In this document: one piece after another, positions 1 to 8,637 of the stretch
Layout: every line of letters begins with the position of its first letter
Position numbering within the stretch: the stretch's first letter is position 1
Assembly (NCBI GenBank): GCA_944392975.1
Contig: CALXYN010000001.1
Coordinates: 20,347-84,346, forward strand
DNA length: 64,000 bases
Source of the DNA: an uncultured Spirochaetaceae bacterium
GTDB lineage: Bacteria; Spirochaetota; Spirochaetia; Sphaerochaetales; Sphaerochaetaceae
Reading direction: 5' to 3'
Notes under the pieces: model-generated
Seen by the model: only the letters and a program-made list of their open reading frames with translations
Told to the model about the DNA's origin: nothing
The model's database searches: none
Program-made: the position numbers and the translations under genes

Positions 1-795
1 GAATTCATTGATTCTCTTCTTTCAAAGGAGAAAATCTCATCATTTAAGACAAAATACAGGAATGTGGATGTTCTTCTTATCGATGATATCCATTTTCTTC
101 AGAAGAAAGACTCTACACAGGAAGAGCTTTTCCATACATTCAACGAACTATATGACAATCACAAGCAGATTGTACTTACATGTGATCGTCCTATAACGGA
201 ATTAACAGATATAACTGACAGATTGAAAACAAGATTCAGGAAAGGTCTTAATGTTGATTTGCAGCCACCAGCATATGAAACAAGAATGGCCATCGCGATG
301 CAGAAATGCAGGGAAAAAGGTTATCAGATAGATCAGAAAGTACTTGAATACATCTGCCAGAATGTAAATACAAATGTCAGGGATCTTGAAGGTGCTCTTA
401 CAACTCTCAGTTCTTTTGCAACTCTTGTAGGAAAACCTGTTACTCTTGATATAGCAAAAGAGCAATTGAAGAATTTCATCGTTACTCCAGCAATAAGAAA
501 CAGCGATATCTCTATTGATATGATAATCCATAGTACGGCAGCCTATTTTAACGTAAAAGAATATGATATTAAGGGTAAAAGCAGGAATAAGAACATCACT
601 CTAGCTCGTCATATCTCAATTTATCTTGCTTCTGAACTTACTTCATACTCCCTTTCAGAGATAGGAAAGATGATGAATGGAAAGGATCACACCACAATCA
701 TGTATTCTGTCGAAAAGATAAAATCAATCATCGAAACAGACGATTCTGTAAGACAGGCAGTTAATACCATAAAGCAGGATCTTCTTAATTCCTGA
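1..795 (+). CDS. dnaA: Chromosomal replication initiator DnaA (5' truncated by window edge)
   Basis: Binds DnaA boxes and opens the replication origin. The reading frame is open from base 1, so the N-terminal domain and Walker A lie outside the window; about 264 C-terminal residues remain. Visible are the Walker B segment DVLLIDDIHF (about codons 23-32), the AAA+ lid, and the domain IV helix-turn-helix with the DnaA signature GKDHTTIMYSVEKI near the end. It stops at TGA 793-795, is followed at once by DnaA-box-like repeats and a terminator, and then by dnaN on the same strand. Identification is secure; only the start is missing. Confidence 0.97.
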   Translation, partial: EFIDSLLSKEKISSFKTKYRNVDVLLIDDIHFLQKKDSTQEELFHTFNELYDNHKQIVLTCDRPITELTDITDRLKTRFRKGLNVDLQPPAYETRMAIAMQKCREKGYQIDQKVLEYICQNVNTNVRDLEGALTTLSSFATLVGKPVTLDIAKEQLKNFIVTPAIRNSDISIDMIIHSTAAYFNVKEYDIKGKSRNKNITLARHISIYLASELTSYSLSEIGKMMNGKDHTTIMYSVEKIKSIIETDDSVRQAVNTIKQDLLNS

Positions 796-796
796 G

Positions 797-1009
797 TTTT
801 CCACAACCGGTGGAAAAACCCTGTGGAAAAGATGTTAATATGCTGTAGAAAGCATCTGAAAAAAATGTGAAAAGAGAACGGGTTTTCCACAGCCCGTTTT
901 CTTTTTTCCTTAAATCGGTGGAAAACTGTGGATAAGAATAAAAGTTTTCCACATATTTATCCACAATTCATTTTCTTTAAAGAAAAGAAGATAAATATAG
1001 TTTTCCACA
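797..1009. promoter_or_regulatory. DnaA-box cluster 1 between dnaA and dnaN (origin candidate)
   Basis: The 287-bp gap holds seven 9-mers. Two are perfect TTATCCACA boxes, at 957-965 (+) and 927-935 (-), facing each other. Five are TTTTCCACA, at 797-805 (+), 822-830 (-), 883-891 (+), 945-953 (+) and 1001-1009 (+). The dnaA-dnaN gap is a common oriC site in bacteria, and dnaN and the genes after it run away from it, co-directional with a rightward fork. Origin function is inference. The same density recurs at 11.0-11.3 kb. Confidence 0.7.
875..908 (+). terminator. Rho-independent terminator after dnaA
   Basis: Stem AACGGG (877-882) pairs with CCCGTT (893-898), extended by weaker A/T pairs, and is followed by a T-rich tract to 908. 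The 10-nt loop contains a TTTTCCACA DnaA-box-like 9-mer. Confidence 0.6.
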
Positions 1010-1082
1010 TTTTCTAGATGCTTACTATTATTACTGCACTCAAAATTATGATATATTAATGAATAATAAAGGAGTGACTTCT

Positions 1083-2192
1083 GTGAAATTTGTATGCCAG
1101 TCCAGCGCGCTCAGAGCCGAAATAGAAATAGCAAACAGCTTTGCAAGTTCTAAAAACTCATTATCAATATCAAGCAATGTTCTTCTTGAAGCATCTAATG
1201 ATGCGCTCACTATAAAAGCATCAGACCAGAAAATGGGATTTTCCACTATCATTCCTATTTCTGTAATGGTTCCAGGTGCTACGACCGTTTATTGCGAAAA
1301 GCTTTCTCAGCTTCTCAAAAATACTCCTGACACTGAAATAGAAGTTTCAGAAGAAAACGGTGTTCTTATCATTAAACCTGCAGATGGAAGCAATTCTTTC
1401 CTTATAAACATAAAGACCATAGAAGCATCAAAATTCCCTGAGTTAATAGATATTGATGAATCTCTTTACTTCTCACTTACTCAGAGAGACTTCTTTGACA
1501 TGATTGATAAGACTTCCTTTGCTGTTGCAGATGAAGATTCTCGTCATTTCCTTACTGGTGTATATATGGAGAAAAAGGATGATGATCTTGTTCTCGTGGC
1601 AACTGATGGAAAGAGACTTTCATATGTATGCCGCCATTTTGAACAGGTTCTTCCAGATTTCATGCCAGCTATCATACCAACAAAGTTCCTTGCTCAGATG
1701 AAATCAATAGGTACAGGAGAGGGACTTTTTTCAATCGGAGTCAGAGAAGGATTCATATTTGCGGAAATCGGAAACAGAACTATCTATTCAAGTCTTATCC
1801 AGGGACCTTATCCTGCATATGAAAAGGTTATTCCAAAAGGACTTGATAACGTCTGTATACTGAAGAAAGCAGATGCAGAAAAAGCAATCTCCCTTATTTC
1901 TATTCTCGTTGAGAGCAAATCAAAACGCATTTATGTAGACCTTTCAGAGAATCTCATCACATTCTCAAGTGAAAATACAGAATTCGGTGAGAGCAAGCAG
2001 TCTTTACCTGCATCTTATACTGGTCCAGATGTAAGAATGTCTTTCAACTGTCAGCTTCTTCTGACACCAATAAAGAAAATCGATTCTGATTTCATGAAAA
2101 TAATGTTCAATAAACCATCTTCAGCAATGATATTCACCTCAGAACCAGAAAAGGATTACCTTTTTGTTCTGATGCCAATGCAGATACAGTGA
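1083..2192 (+). CDS. dnaN: DNA polymerase III beta subunit (sliding clamp)
   Basis: Ring-shaped processivity clamp for the replicative polymerase. Length, about 369 residues, fits the family's three-domain beta clamp, and the C-terminus FVLMPMQIQ is the usual MPM/R-type ending. Start: GTG 1083 is chosen because GGAG at 1071-1074 lies 8 nt upstream and the product then begins MKFVCQSSA like other clamps. An in-frame ATG at 1059 lies upstream of that ribosome site and is less likely. Its stop overlaps the recF start (GTGA), implying translational coupling. Confidence 0.96.
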   Translation: MKFVCQSSALRAEIEIANSFASSKNSLSISSNVLLEASNDALTIKASDQKMGFSTIIPISVMVPGATTVYCEKLSQLLKNTPDTEIEVSEENGVLIIKPADGSNSFLINIKTIEASKFPELIDIDESLYFSLTQRDFFDMIDKTSFAVADEDSRHFLTGVYMEKKDDDLVLVATDGKRLSYVCRHFEQVLPDFMPAIIPTKFLAQMKSIGTGEGLFSIGVREGFIFAEIGNRTIYSSLIQGPYPAYEKVIPKGLDNVCILKKADAEKAISLISILVESKSKRIYVDLSENLITFSSENTEFGESKQSLPASYTGPDVRMSFNCQLLLTPIKKIDSDFMKIMFNKPSSAMIFTSEPEKDYLFVLMPMQIQ

Positions 2193-3277
2193 GATTTCTG
2201 ACAGTATCGATAAACAATTTCAGGAACATATCCTCCGTGGAAATAAACATTGATGCGGAGGATATTGTTCTCACTGGCATAAATGGTCAGGGAAAGACTA
2301 ATTTCCTTGAAAGCATATATACACTTTGCTACGGATCTTCATTCAGGACAAATCATTTAAAGGAGATAATAAAACACGGAACAAATGGTTTTTCTCTTTC
2401 TGCTGTAGTAGAGAATGATAATGGAGTAAGGGAAAAATTAAGAATTATATTTTCAGATGGAAAAAGACAGATAACTATTGATGGAAAGGAAATAAATGAC
2501 AGAAGAAATCTCATTTACAGCTTTCCATGTATTGTCTTCTCCCATGACGATATTCTCTTTGTAAAAGGAGAACCTGAAAACAGAAGAAAATTTTTTGATC
2601 AGATGATGAGTCTGTATTCTCCTTTTTTCTTTGATTCTCTTCGTTCTTATAGAAGCATCCTGATGCAGCGTAATGCTGCTGTTAAACAAAAGAATAAGGA
2701 TATAATCGCATTATATAATAATCGTCTTGCTTCTTTTGGATTGGAGATTATGAAGGAAAGGGCAGAAGCTGTTTATGGCTTTAATGCAATTTTTCCTGAT
2801 TTATTTAAAAGAATATCAGGAACAGATATGAATGTAAGCGTAAAGTATCAGCCATCCTGGGGAGCTATGGAAGATTCTGGTGAAATAGTGGAATATCTTG
2901 AGGAGAATACTGATAGGGATATCATTCTCTCTACAACTACCAGTGGTCCTCATAGAGACAGGTTTACCGTAATGTGTGATGGAATTCCGTTTTCTTCCAT
3001 TGGTTCTACCGGACAGATAAGACTTGCCTCAATTCTGTTTCGCATTGCAGAAGCAGAATATTTTTCTGAAAAAACTGGAAAAAATCCGATGCTTTTAATA
3101 GATGATGTCTTGCTTGAGCTTGATAGCAATAAAAGAGGTTTAGTTCTTGAATCTCTTCCTTCCTATTCTCAGGCTTTTTATACATTTCTTCCAAACGAGA
3201 GTTACTTTTCTTCAAAGAGAAAAGATGCTTTATCATATGAAGTAGTGGAAGGAGCTTTCAGAAATGATAGAAGTTAA
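2189..3277 (+). CDS. recF: DNA replication and repair protein RecF
   Basis: SMC-like ATPase that helps load RecA at gapped DNA. Walker A GINGQGKT is at residues 30-37; the ABC-type signature region is near STGQIRLASILFRIAEAE; Walker B is PMLLIDDVLLELD. At 362 residues it is typical of the family. Starts at GTG 2189, overlapping the dnaN stop by 4 nt, and overlaps the following DUF721 gene by 14 nt, so dnaN-recF-DUF721 form one transcriptional unit. Confidence 0.96.
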   Translation: MRFLTVSINNFRNISSVEINIDAEDIVLTGINGQGKTNFLESIYTLCYGSSFRTNHLKEIIKHGTNGFSLSAVVENDNGVREKLRIIFSDGKRQITIDGKEINDRRNLIYSFPCIVFSHDDILFVKGEPENRRKFFDQMMSLYSPFFFDSLRSYRSILMQRNAAVKQKNKDIIALYNNRLASFGLEIMKERAEAVYGFNAIFPDLFKRISGTDMNVSVKYQPSWGAMEDSGEIVEYLEENTDRDIILSTTTSGPHRDRFTVMCDGIPFSSIGSTGQIRLASILFRIAEAEYFSEKTGKNPMLLIDDVLLELDSNKRGLVLESLPSYSQAFYTFLPNESYFSSKRKDALSYEVVEGAFRNDRS

Positions 3278-3542
3278 GGATATAAAAGATCTTGTAAGAG
3301 AATATGTTGATAAGACAGTTTCTCCCGATATCCGCTATCATCGTGAATGGCCATTAATTGCAGGGCCTAATTTAAGAAGAGTCACTTCCTTTGCCAAAAT
3401 GGATGGCAGCACTATATGTATCTATGTTAAAGGTTCTTCTGCAAGAACTATGGTAATGCTTGAAAAGAGGCGTATTATCTCAGATTTCAATAAGCACTTT
3501 TCAGATATAATTGCTGATGACATAAGAATTCTCCGTTTGTAA
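3264..3542 (+). CDS. DUF721 (DciA-like) protein
   Basis: Small 92-residue protein of the DUF721 family. Related DciA proteins act with the replicative helicase in many bacteria lacking DnaC/DnaI loaders. Visible family traits are the central W-x-L-I-A-G-P motif (WPLIAGPNLRRVTSF) and the C-terminal basic/hydrophobic segment. It overlaps the recF 3' end and is the last gene before the rpmH promoter. Helicase-loading in this organism is inference from position and family. Confidence 0.8.
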   Translation: MIEVKDIKDLVREYVDKTVSPDIRYHREWPLIAGPNLRRVTSFAKMDGSTICIYVKGSSARTMVMLEKRRIISDFNKHFSDIIADDIRILRL

Positions 3543-3564
3543 TAATATATAGGAATAATATGGG

Positions 3565-3593
3565 TTGACCTGTGATGCTGTGTTTGTTAGAAT
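3565..3593 (+). promoter_or_regulatory. Sigma-70 promoter of rpmH-rnpA
   Basis: TTGACC (3565-3570), a 17-bp spacer, then TAGAAT (3588-3593): a near-consensus promoter 73 nt upstream of rpmH, suited to strong ribosomal-protein expression. No protein-coding frame of note lies between 3543 and 3666. Confidence 0.75.
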
Positions 3594-3666
3594 CACATAA
3601 TTGGGCATAAAGGCAGCCATAATCTGATATTAACCGCTTAAAAGCGATGGATTTGGAGTATATTAA

Positions 3667-3834
3667 ATGAGTAACAAAGGCAAGAGAACCTATCATCCAA
3701 GCAAGATGAAGAGAACAAGAAAGTTCGGTTTCCGTGCAAGAATGGCTACAAAGGGTGGTCGTCTTGTACTTGCTCGCCGCAGAGCTAAGGGCAGACACAG
3801 CCTTACAGCAAGCGATGAGAAGAAGCCTTACTAA
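3667..3834 (+). CDS. rpmH: 50S ribosomal protein L34
   Basis: Fifty-five-residue, very basic protein beginning [20 protein letters not shown]. It carries the L34 core K-R-T-x-x-x-S-x-x-K-R-x-R-x-x-G-F-R-x-R-M and ends DEKKPY, slightly longer than the usual 44-46 residues because of an N- and C-terminal extension. Lies 73 nt after a near-consensus promoter. Its last 20 nt overlap the rnpA start in another frame. Confidence 0.95.
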   Translation: MSNKGKRTYHPSKMKRTRKFGFRARMATKGGRLVLARRRAKGRHSLTASDEKKPY

Positions 3835-4177
3835 GATTGAAATCATTAGGAAAAAAGAAGAAATCAATCGCATTTTCAGGCAGGGAACAGCTTTATCCTG
3901 CAGGGGAATGCGATTAATCACTATTAGCAACAATCTGGGTTTTGATCGCATTATAGTCATTCCGGCAAAACATTTTGGCAATGCAGTTGAAAGAAACAAG
4001 GTTCGTCGCAGAGCCAAGGAAATTTTCCGCAACTATGAAAAGAGAATAAACTCAGAAAATCCTATGGAAGATAAAGGACAGGATTATGCTCTTGTCCTGT
4101 ATCCTGGTAAGGTTTCCACCTTTTCCTTGCTTGAGTCCGGTTTTTTAGAACTTCTGGACAGGTCTAGGCGGAAATAG
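3815..4177 (+). CDS. rnpA: Ribonuclease P protein component
   Basis: Protein subunit of RNase P, which matures tRNA 5' ends. The signature R-N-x-x-x-R-R-R-A-K ([14 protein letters not shown]) is present. The chosen start ATG 3815 lies inside rpmH, giving 120 residues, a normal family length. An ATG in the same frame at 3734 would add 27 residues read from the out-of-frame rpmH coding sequence and is less likely. The overlap implies coupled translation with L34. Confidence 0.9.
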   Translation: MRRSLTKIEIIRKKEEINRIFRQGTALSCRGMRLITISNNLGFDRIIVIPAKHFGNAVERNKVRRRAKEIFRNYEKRINSENPMEDKGQDYALVLYPGKVSTFSLLESGFLELLDRSRRK

Positions 4178-4255
4178 TTCCCTTTTCTTCTCATCAGCAG
4201 AGATTTCCTATTCCAGCTTACGGATACATATCTTTCCATCATTCAAGGAGAAAAG

Positions 4256-6046
4256 ATGGATAGGAACACCATCATTGCAATTGTTCTGTCAGTTATAGTC
4301 ATTACAGTTGGTATGACTATTCAGACAGCATTTTTTCCACCGGAAATTCCTGCTGTTGCAGAAGAAGGAACCGTTGTGGAAACAATTGATGCAACACTTC
4401 CAGGAGAATCCGGAAGCAGTATTGAAGCCACGGGAGAGAATCCTGATTCAACTCCATTCACTGTAACTGCAGGCTCTTATGCAATTACATTCGATCCTAA
4501 GGGAGCATCTGTTTCGTCCATAAAACTTACGGAACATCTCGATGGAGAAGAACCAGTTGAGCTTATTTTCAAGGATGCAGATGATGAGAATGCATTCATG
4601 CTTTATGTTGGTGGAGATAAGTCACAGCCTATAGACGCTGTTTTCAGCCATACTGAGTCTGTTAATTCCAATGGACTTAATATTGTATCATTCACTCGTG
4701 ATTTTGTAACATCCGATGGTAAGCCATTTACTATCACCAAGCAGTTTGCAATTCCAGATAATGGTGAATATATGATTCAGCTGTCTGTTGGTATAAAGAC
4801 ACCTGATGGTTCTCCAATACCTCTCAATGTATCTTCCGATATGTATACATTATCTGTTGGACCACAGATTGGACCATCATTCAGGTCAATTTCCAACAAC
4901 TATGATTACAGAAGGGTTTCTGTCCGTTACGATGGAAAAGGCAGAAGCGATGCAAGATTCAATGATGGAGTATTTGTATCCGATTCAGATGAGACAGTTG
5001 ATTGGATGTCACTTGCTGGAAAGTATTTTGCTTTCATCCTTATTCCAGAAAGTGATGGAATAATAGCTTCTGCAGAAGCAATTCAGACGTCAAATGAGAC
5101 AGGAGTGCCTCAAGAGAATATCATTTATCTTTCACGAAGTGCTTCTGGAGAGTCTTCTGTACAGGATATGTACTCATTCTATGCAGGACCAAAAGTAAAG
5201 AACATTCTTTCTGTTTATGATAATGCGGACGACAATATATTCCGTATAGAAGGACATGATCTTACAGAGATACTTGATGGAAGCTGGCTATCCTGGCTGG
5301 AGACAATTCTCAACTGGATTCTCCAGTTCTTCTATAAGATCATTCCAAACTATGGTGTGGCAATTATTCTCCTGACAGTCCTTATAAAACTTCTTTTGCA
5401 GCCACTTGCAAAGAAAGGTATGGATTCTACAGCAAAGATGAGTGCTCTTACACCTAAAATCAATGAGATCAAAGAAAGATATCCAGATGATCCTGAGGCA
5501 CAGAATGCTGCAATGGCTAAGCTTTACAAGGAAGAGAAAATCAATCCGATGGGTTCTTGTCTGCCTATGCTTATCCAGTTCCCAATCTTCATTGCTCTTT
5601 ATGGACTTCTGAATACAAACTTCGAACTTCGTGGATCAATGTTCATTCCAGGATGGATTCCTGATCTTTCCATTCCAGATACTATTTTCACACTTTCTTT
5701 CTCAATTCCACTTCTTGGTAATCAGATCCATCTTCTGCCTATTCTCTATACCATCTCCATGATTTTCTCTATGAAGATTACGCAGATGGGTTCACAGACA
5801 ACAGCAGGATCTCAGGCTGGAATGATGAATTTCATGACGTATGGAATGCCTATTATATTCTTCTTCATAATGTATAACGCTCCATCTGGACTTCTTCTTT
5901 ACTGGTCAACTGTTAACGTTATATCAATCGGCCAGCAGATTTTTGTAAACAAGAAGAAAAAGAATGTATATGCAGAGCAGATTGCTGAGCGTGATGCAGA
6001 GAAGCTCGCCAAGAAAGAGGCAAAAAGAAAGAACAGGAGAAAGTAA
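4256..6046 (+). CDS. yidC: Membrane protein insertase YidC
   Basis: Inserts and folds inner-membrane proteins alone or with SecYEG. The 596-residue length, N-terminal TM anchor (IIAIVLSVIVITVGMTIQTAFF), large periplasmic P1 beta domain (about residues 60-330) and C-terminal five-helix core with PMGSCLPMLIQFPIFIALYG and LLYWSTVNVISIGQQ mark the long Gram-negative-type form. The basic tail (KKEAKRKNRRK) fits ribosome contact. AAGGAG precedes ATG 4256. No yidD reading frame was found between rnpA and yidC. jag begins at the base after its stop. Confidence 0.96.
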   Translation: MDRNTIIAIVLSVIVITVGMTIQTAFFPPEIPAVAEEGTVVETIDATLPGESGSSIEATGENPDSTPFTVTAGSYAITFDPKGASVSSIKLTEHLDGEEPVELIFKDADDENAFMLYVGGDKSQPIDAVFSHTESVNSNGLNIVSFTRDFVTSDGKPFTITKQFAIPDNGEYMIQLSVGIKTPDGSPIPLNVSSDMYTLSVGPQIGPSFRSISNNYDYRRVSVRYDGKGRSDARFNDGVFVSDSDETVDWMSLAGKYFAFILIPESDGIIASAEAIQTSNETGVPQENIIYLSRSASGESSVQDMYSFYAGPKVKNILSVYDNADDNIFRIEGHDLTEILDGSWLSWLETILNWILQFFYKIIPNYGVAIILLTVLIKLLLQPLAKKGMDSTAKMSALTPKINEIKERYPDDPEAQNAAMAKLYKEEKINPMGSCLPMLIQFPIFIALYGLLNTNFELRGSMFIPGWIPDLSIPDTIFTLSFSIPLLGNQIHLLPILYTISMIFSMKITQMGSQTTAGSQAGMMNFMTYGMPIIFFFIMYNAPSGLLLYWSTVNVISIGQQIFVNKKKKNVYAEQIAERDAEKLAKKEAKRKNRRK

Positions 6047-6730
6047 ATGCAGAAAGAATATGAAGGAAGAACCGAGCAGGAAGCAATAGATAAAGCCATA
6101 AGGGAGCTCGGACTTGATCGCGACCAGTTTGATGTTGAAATAGTAGAGAAAGAGAAGAAAGGTCTCTTCAGAAAGGGAAATGTGAAAATCAGAGTCTACT
6201 ATGGTTCTGATGAATCAGAGGAAACTGAAGAAAAATATGATGATGAGGTAGTTGTAGAGGATCACAATCCTGTGCCTCAGAATGATAATGAAAGAAAGAT
6301 TCTTGAATTTCTTGATACTCTCATTTCAAAGATGGGTTATACAGGACATTCAGTAATCACTTTCCGTCGCGAATCGAAAATCGGCATAAGTATAGAAAGC
6401 GAAGATTCATCAATCATTATTGGACGCAAAGGAAAGAATCTTGATGCTATCCAGCTTGTCACTAACGTATATGCAGGCAATCTTGATCCTGATATCAAAG
6501 TGGTGATAGACAGTGAAAATTACAGGGTAAGGCATGAAGAGCAGATTATCCGTAACGCGTACAGGATTGCTGCCGATGTCAGAAGAACAGGACGTTCAAA
6601 GCTTCTGGATCCAATGAATCCATTTGAAAGAAGACTTGTTCATACAGCTCTTAATGATTTCGATGGTGTTGAAACAAAGAGTGAGGGTGAGGGTCTTTAT
6701 AAGCAGGTAAGGATACTTCCTAAAAAATGA
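6047..6730 (+). CDS. jag: Jag/KhpB-type RNA-binding protein (Jag_N-KH-R3H)
   Basis: 227 residues. Jag_N domain (about 1-50, with EGRTEQEAIDKAI and KKGLFRKGNVKIRV), an acidic linker, a KH domain (about 85-155, IIGRKGKNLDAIQ) and a C-terminal R3H domain (about 160-227, MNPFERRLVHTALNDFDGVETKSEGEG). The family binds RNA and neighbours yidC in many bacteria. ATG 6047 directly abuts the yidC stop. The unit ends at the 6738 hairpin. Confidence 0.93.
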   Translation: MQKEYEGRTEQEAIDKAIRELGLDRDQFDVEIVEKEKKGLFRKGNVKIRVYYGSDESEETEEKYDDEVVVEDHNPVPQNDNERKILEFLDTLISKMGYTGHSVITFRRESKIGISIESEDSSIIIGRKGKNLDAIQLVTNVYAGNLDPDIKVVIDSENYRVRHEEQIIRNAYRIAADVRRTGRSKLLDPMNPFERRLVHTALNDFDGVETKSEGEGLYKQVRILPKK

Positions 6731-6737
6731 GTAACAT

Positions 6738-6764
6738 GCTCCGGGAAACCGGAGCAATATTATT
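6738..6764 (+). terminator. Hairpin terminator after jag
   Basis: Perfect 7-bp stem GCTCCGG/CCGGAGC (6738-6744 and 6749-6755) closed by a GAAA tetraloop, followed by the A/T tract aatattatt. The U-run is imperfect, so strength is uncertain. Confidence 0.65.
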
Positions 6765-6812
6765 GACAATCAATTTTAATAATGATACTTTATTGATAAC
6801 AATTACTAATAA
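6763..6812 (+). promoter_or_regulatory. perR promoter and A/T-rich dyad (probable Per/Fur-type operator)
   Basis: TTGACA at 6763-6768 with a candidate -10 TACTTT at 6786-6791 (17-bp spacer). Just downstream, 6790-6812 is an interrupted inverted repeat, TTATT(GATAACAATTACT)AATAA, of the size and A/T-rich character of Fur/PerR boxes. Its place between -10 and start suggests autorepression. The box assignment is inference. Confidence 0.45.
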
Positions 6813-6821
6813 GGAAAGTTT

Positions 6822-7244
6822 ATGGAAAGAAGGAATACGATGCAGAAAGCATTAACATATGAAACTGTCATGTCGTATCCCGGACATCCGAGTGCAGATG
6901 ATGTTTACCGGATAATATCATCTGAGCACAGTTCGATATCTAAAGCCACGGTCTATCGCAATCTTTCACTGCTTTCAGAAGAAGGCAAAATCGGGAGAGT
7001 TGAATCATTTGGAAATGGTGAGGTCCATTATGATCACAGACCGGAAAAGCATTATCATGGCTATTGCAGGAAATGCGGAAGGGTTGTGGATATTGAATTA
7101 TCATATGATAATGGCATTATAAATAATGCATTTCCTATGGAAGATGGTTTCAACATCACTTCCCATGAACTTATATTTGAAGGTATCTGCAAAGAATGCA
7201 GAGAAAAGGAGAATGACAATGGAACTGAAAGGATCAAGGACTGA
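6822..7244 (+). CDS. Fur-family transcriptional regulator, PerR-like
   Basis: 140 residues: winged-helix DNA-binding half ([17 protein letters not shown] to [16 protein letters not shown]) and a metal-binding half with [18 protein letters not shown] and a second pair CKEC near the C-terminus, i.e. the two CxxC structural zinc motifs. The H-Y-D-H-R-P pattern and the rubrerythrin partner favour peroxide sensing over iron sensing; this subtype call is inference. Start ATG 6822 keeps the conserved RNT motif. The 3' end overlaps the rbr start by 26 nt, so the two are co-transcribed and translationally coupled. Confidence 0.85.
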   Translation: MERRNTMQKALTYETVMSYPGHPSADDVYRIISSEHSSISKATVYRNLSLLSEEGKIGRVESFGNGEVHYDHRPEKHYHGYCRKCGRVVDIELSYDNGIINNAFPMEDGFNITSHELIFEGICKECREKENDNGTERIKD

Positions 7245-7758
7245 GAAGAACCTCCAGACGGCATTTGCTGGTGAGAGCCAGGCAAGAAACAAGTATACTT
7301 ATTTCGCTTCCAAGGCAAAGAAGGAAGGATATGAGCAGATTGCAGCTATCTTCCTTGAAACAGCAGAAAACGAGAAAGAGCATGCAAAGCTCTGGTTCAA
7401 GTATCTTGAAGGTGGAGATATCAAGTCTACACAGGAGAATCTCAAGGCAGCAGCAGAAGGCGAGAACTATGAGTGGACAGATATGTATGCAGAGTTCGCT
7501 AAGGTAGCTGAGGAAGAAGGATTCAAGGAAATTGCAGCAAAGTTCAGAGGTGTTGCAGCTATTGAGAAGCACCATGAGGAGAGATACCTTGCTCTTCTTA
7601 AGAACGTAGAGGAAGGTCTTGTATTCTCAAGAGATGGCGAGATGATCTGGAAGTGCAGAAACTGCGGACACATTGTTGTTGGCAAGAAGGCACCTGGTAT
7701 TTGCCCTGTATGTGCACATCCACAGGCTTATTTTGAGCTTGTTGGCCAGAACTACTGA
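7219..7758 (+). CDS. rbr: Rubrerythrin
   Basis: Non-haem iron peroxidase that reduces hydrogen peroxide in anaerobes. N-terminal ferritin-like four-helix domain with paired ExxH/E ligands ([32 protein letters not shown]) and a C-terminal rubredoxin domain with two CxxC knuckles (CRNCG and CPVC), 179 residues. Start ATG 7219 has AAGGAG at 7206-7211. Being nested in the end of the PerR-like gene ties its expression to peroxide response. Confidence 0.95.
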   Translation: MELKGSRTEKNLQTAFAGESQARNKYTYFASKAKKEGYEQIAAIFLETAENEKEHAKLWFKYLEGGDIKSTQENLKAAAEGENYEWTDMYAEFAKVAEEEGFKEIAAKFRGVAAIEKHHEERYLALLKNVEEGLVFSRDGEMIWKCRNCGHIVVGKKAPGICPVCAHPQAYFELVGQNY

Positions 7759-7779
7759 TTTGTAGAGTGCTGAAAACAG

Positions 7780-7822
7780 CTCCAGCTCCATGATATTCAT
7801 GAGCTGGAGTTTTCTATTTTTA
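7780..7822. terminator. Bidirectional terminator between rubrerythrin and merR
   Basis: CTCCAGCTC and GAGCTGGAG (about 7780-7809) form a 9-bp stem extended by CATGA/TCATG with one bulge, followed by TTTTCTATTTTTA on the plus strand. The final codons of the converging merR gene lie inside the hairpin. Confidence 0.7.
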
Positions 7823-8603
7823 TACGGATTCTTGTCAGCTTTTTTTCCTCAGTTATACCCATCATCGCATATTCTTCATAAGCATCGGAAATGGGTTTGA
7901 ACCCTTTTTCATCTATTATATTCAGCAGGTTTTTGTAAACTTCATCGAAGTCAGTGTATTGTTTGTATGTATACATGACTGCATACATTCCCTCTGAAAT
8001 TGATGAATTTGCTTTTTCATCTGTTTTTATAAAGACACTTGTTATAAATGAGCTTCTCCCGTTTTTCACATCATCAAGGAGAATTCGTGAACCCTGATTA
8101 AGCATACCAGATTTTGAGCTTTCATTTTCCATTGATGAAAGTATCTTACTCCATTCTTCTTCCAGTTCCTGATTACTATCATTGATGATTTCATAGATGG
8201 AGACACTGTTGAATCTTCTTAATTCAACCTCTCCTTCATTACGTCCTTTTATATCATCTATAAGTTCTATGAATGATGATACAGAGCTTTTGATTCTTCT
8301 GAGTTCTGCAATACGGTTTTCCAGATTCTTCTCTTCTGAAATAAGTAATTTGATGAGGTGATCCAGACTGTCGGCATCGATATATGAACGTATCTGTTCA
8401 ATCGGAATGCCTATGTTTCTCAAAGTAAGAATTGTATCAAAAGTGTTTATCTGGCTTGCGGTATAGCATCGATAGCCATTATTGTTTCTTTCTTCAGGAG
8501 AGAAGAGCCCTATTTTATCGTAAAAGAAGAGCGTATGTTTACTTACAGAGAAAAGCGAAGCAAACTCTCCGGTCGTGTAAGTCTTTTCGTATTTTCTGCC
8601 CAT
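7797..8603 (-). CDS. MerR-family transcriptional regulator
   Basis: 268 residues. Residues about 8-75 are a MerR winged helix (YTTGEFASLFSVSKHTLFFYDKIGLFSPEERNNNGYR), followed by a coiled-coil dimer helix (about 85-120) and a C-terminal effector-binding-like domain of BmrR/BltR size. Divergent to a MATE exporter across a perfect dyad, the usual layout for drug-responsive MerR activators controlling a neighbouring pump. No Shine-Dalgarno precedes ATG 8603; a -10 box TATAGT ends 6 nt upstream, so its mRNA may be leaderless. The ligand cannot be told from sequence. Confidence 0.85.
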   Translation of the reverse strand: MGRKYEKTYTTGEFASLFSVSKHTLFFYDKIGLFSPEERNNNGYRCYTASQINTFDTILTLRNIGIPIEQIRSYIDADSLDHLIKLLISEEKNLENRIAELRRIKSSVSSFIELIDDIKGRNEGEVELRRFNSVSIYEIINDSNQELEEEWSKILSSMENESSKSGMLNQGSRILLDDVKNGRSSFITSVFIKTDEKANSSISEGMYAVMYTYKQYTDFDEVYKNLLNIIDEKGFKPISDAYEEYAMMGITEEKKLTRIRIKIENSSS

Positions 8604-8606
8604 ATA

Positions 8607-8637
8607 TTGACTATAGAGTTAATCTATAGTTTTTCAT
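8607..8637. promoter_or_regulatory. MerR-type operator/promoter for merR and MATE
   Basis: Perfect dyad CTATAGA-GTTAA-TCTATAG (8611-8629). Plus strand: TTGACT (8607-8612) and TTTCAT (8632-8637) are 19 bp apart with the dyad in between, the over-long spacer typical of MerR-activated promoters. Minus strand: TATAGT (8615-8610) overlaps one half-site and lies 6 nt before the merR start, so the same site could give autorepression. Confidence 0.65.

Noticed and set aside
1059..1082. ATG 1059 as the dnaN start
   Set aside because: It lies upstream of the ribosome site AAAGGAG that serves GTG 1083, and the extra eight residues are not clamp-like.
3487..4032. Long minus-strand open frame (about 180 codons) across the rpmH-rnpA region
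   Set aside because: It is antisense to two well-identified genes and their promoter, has no ribosome site and resembles no protein.
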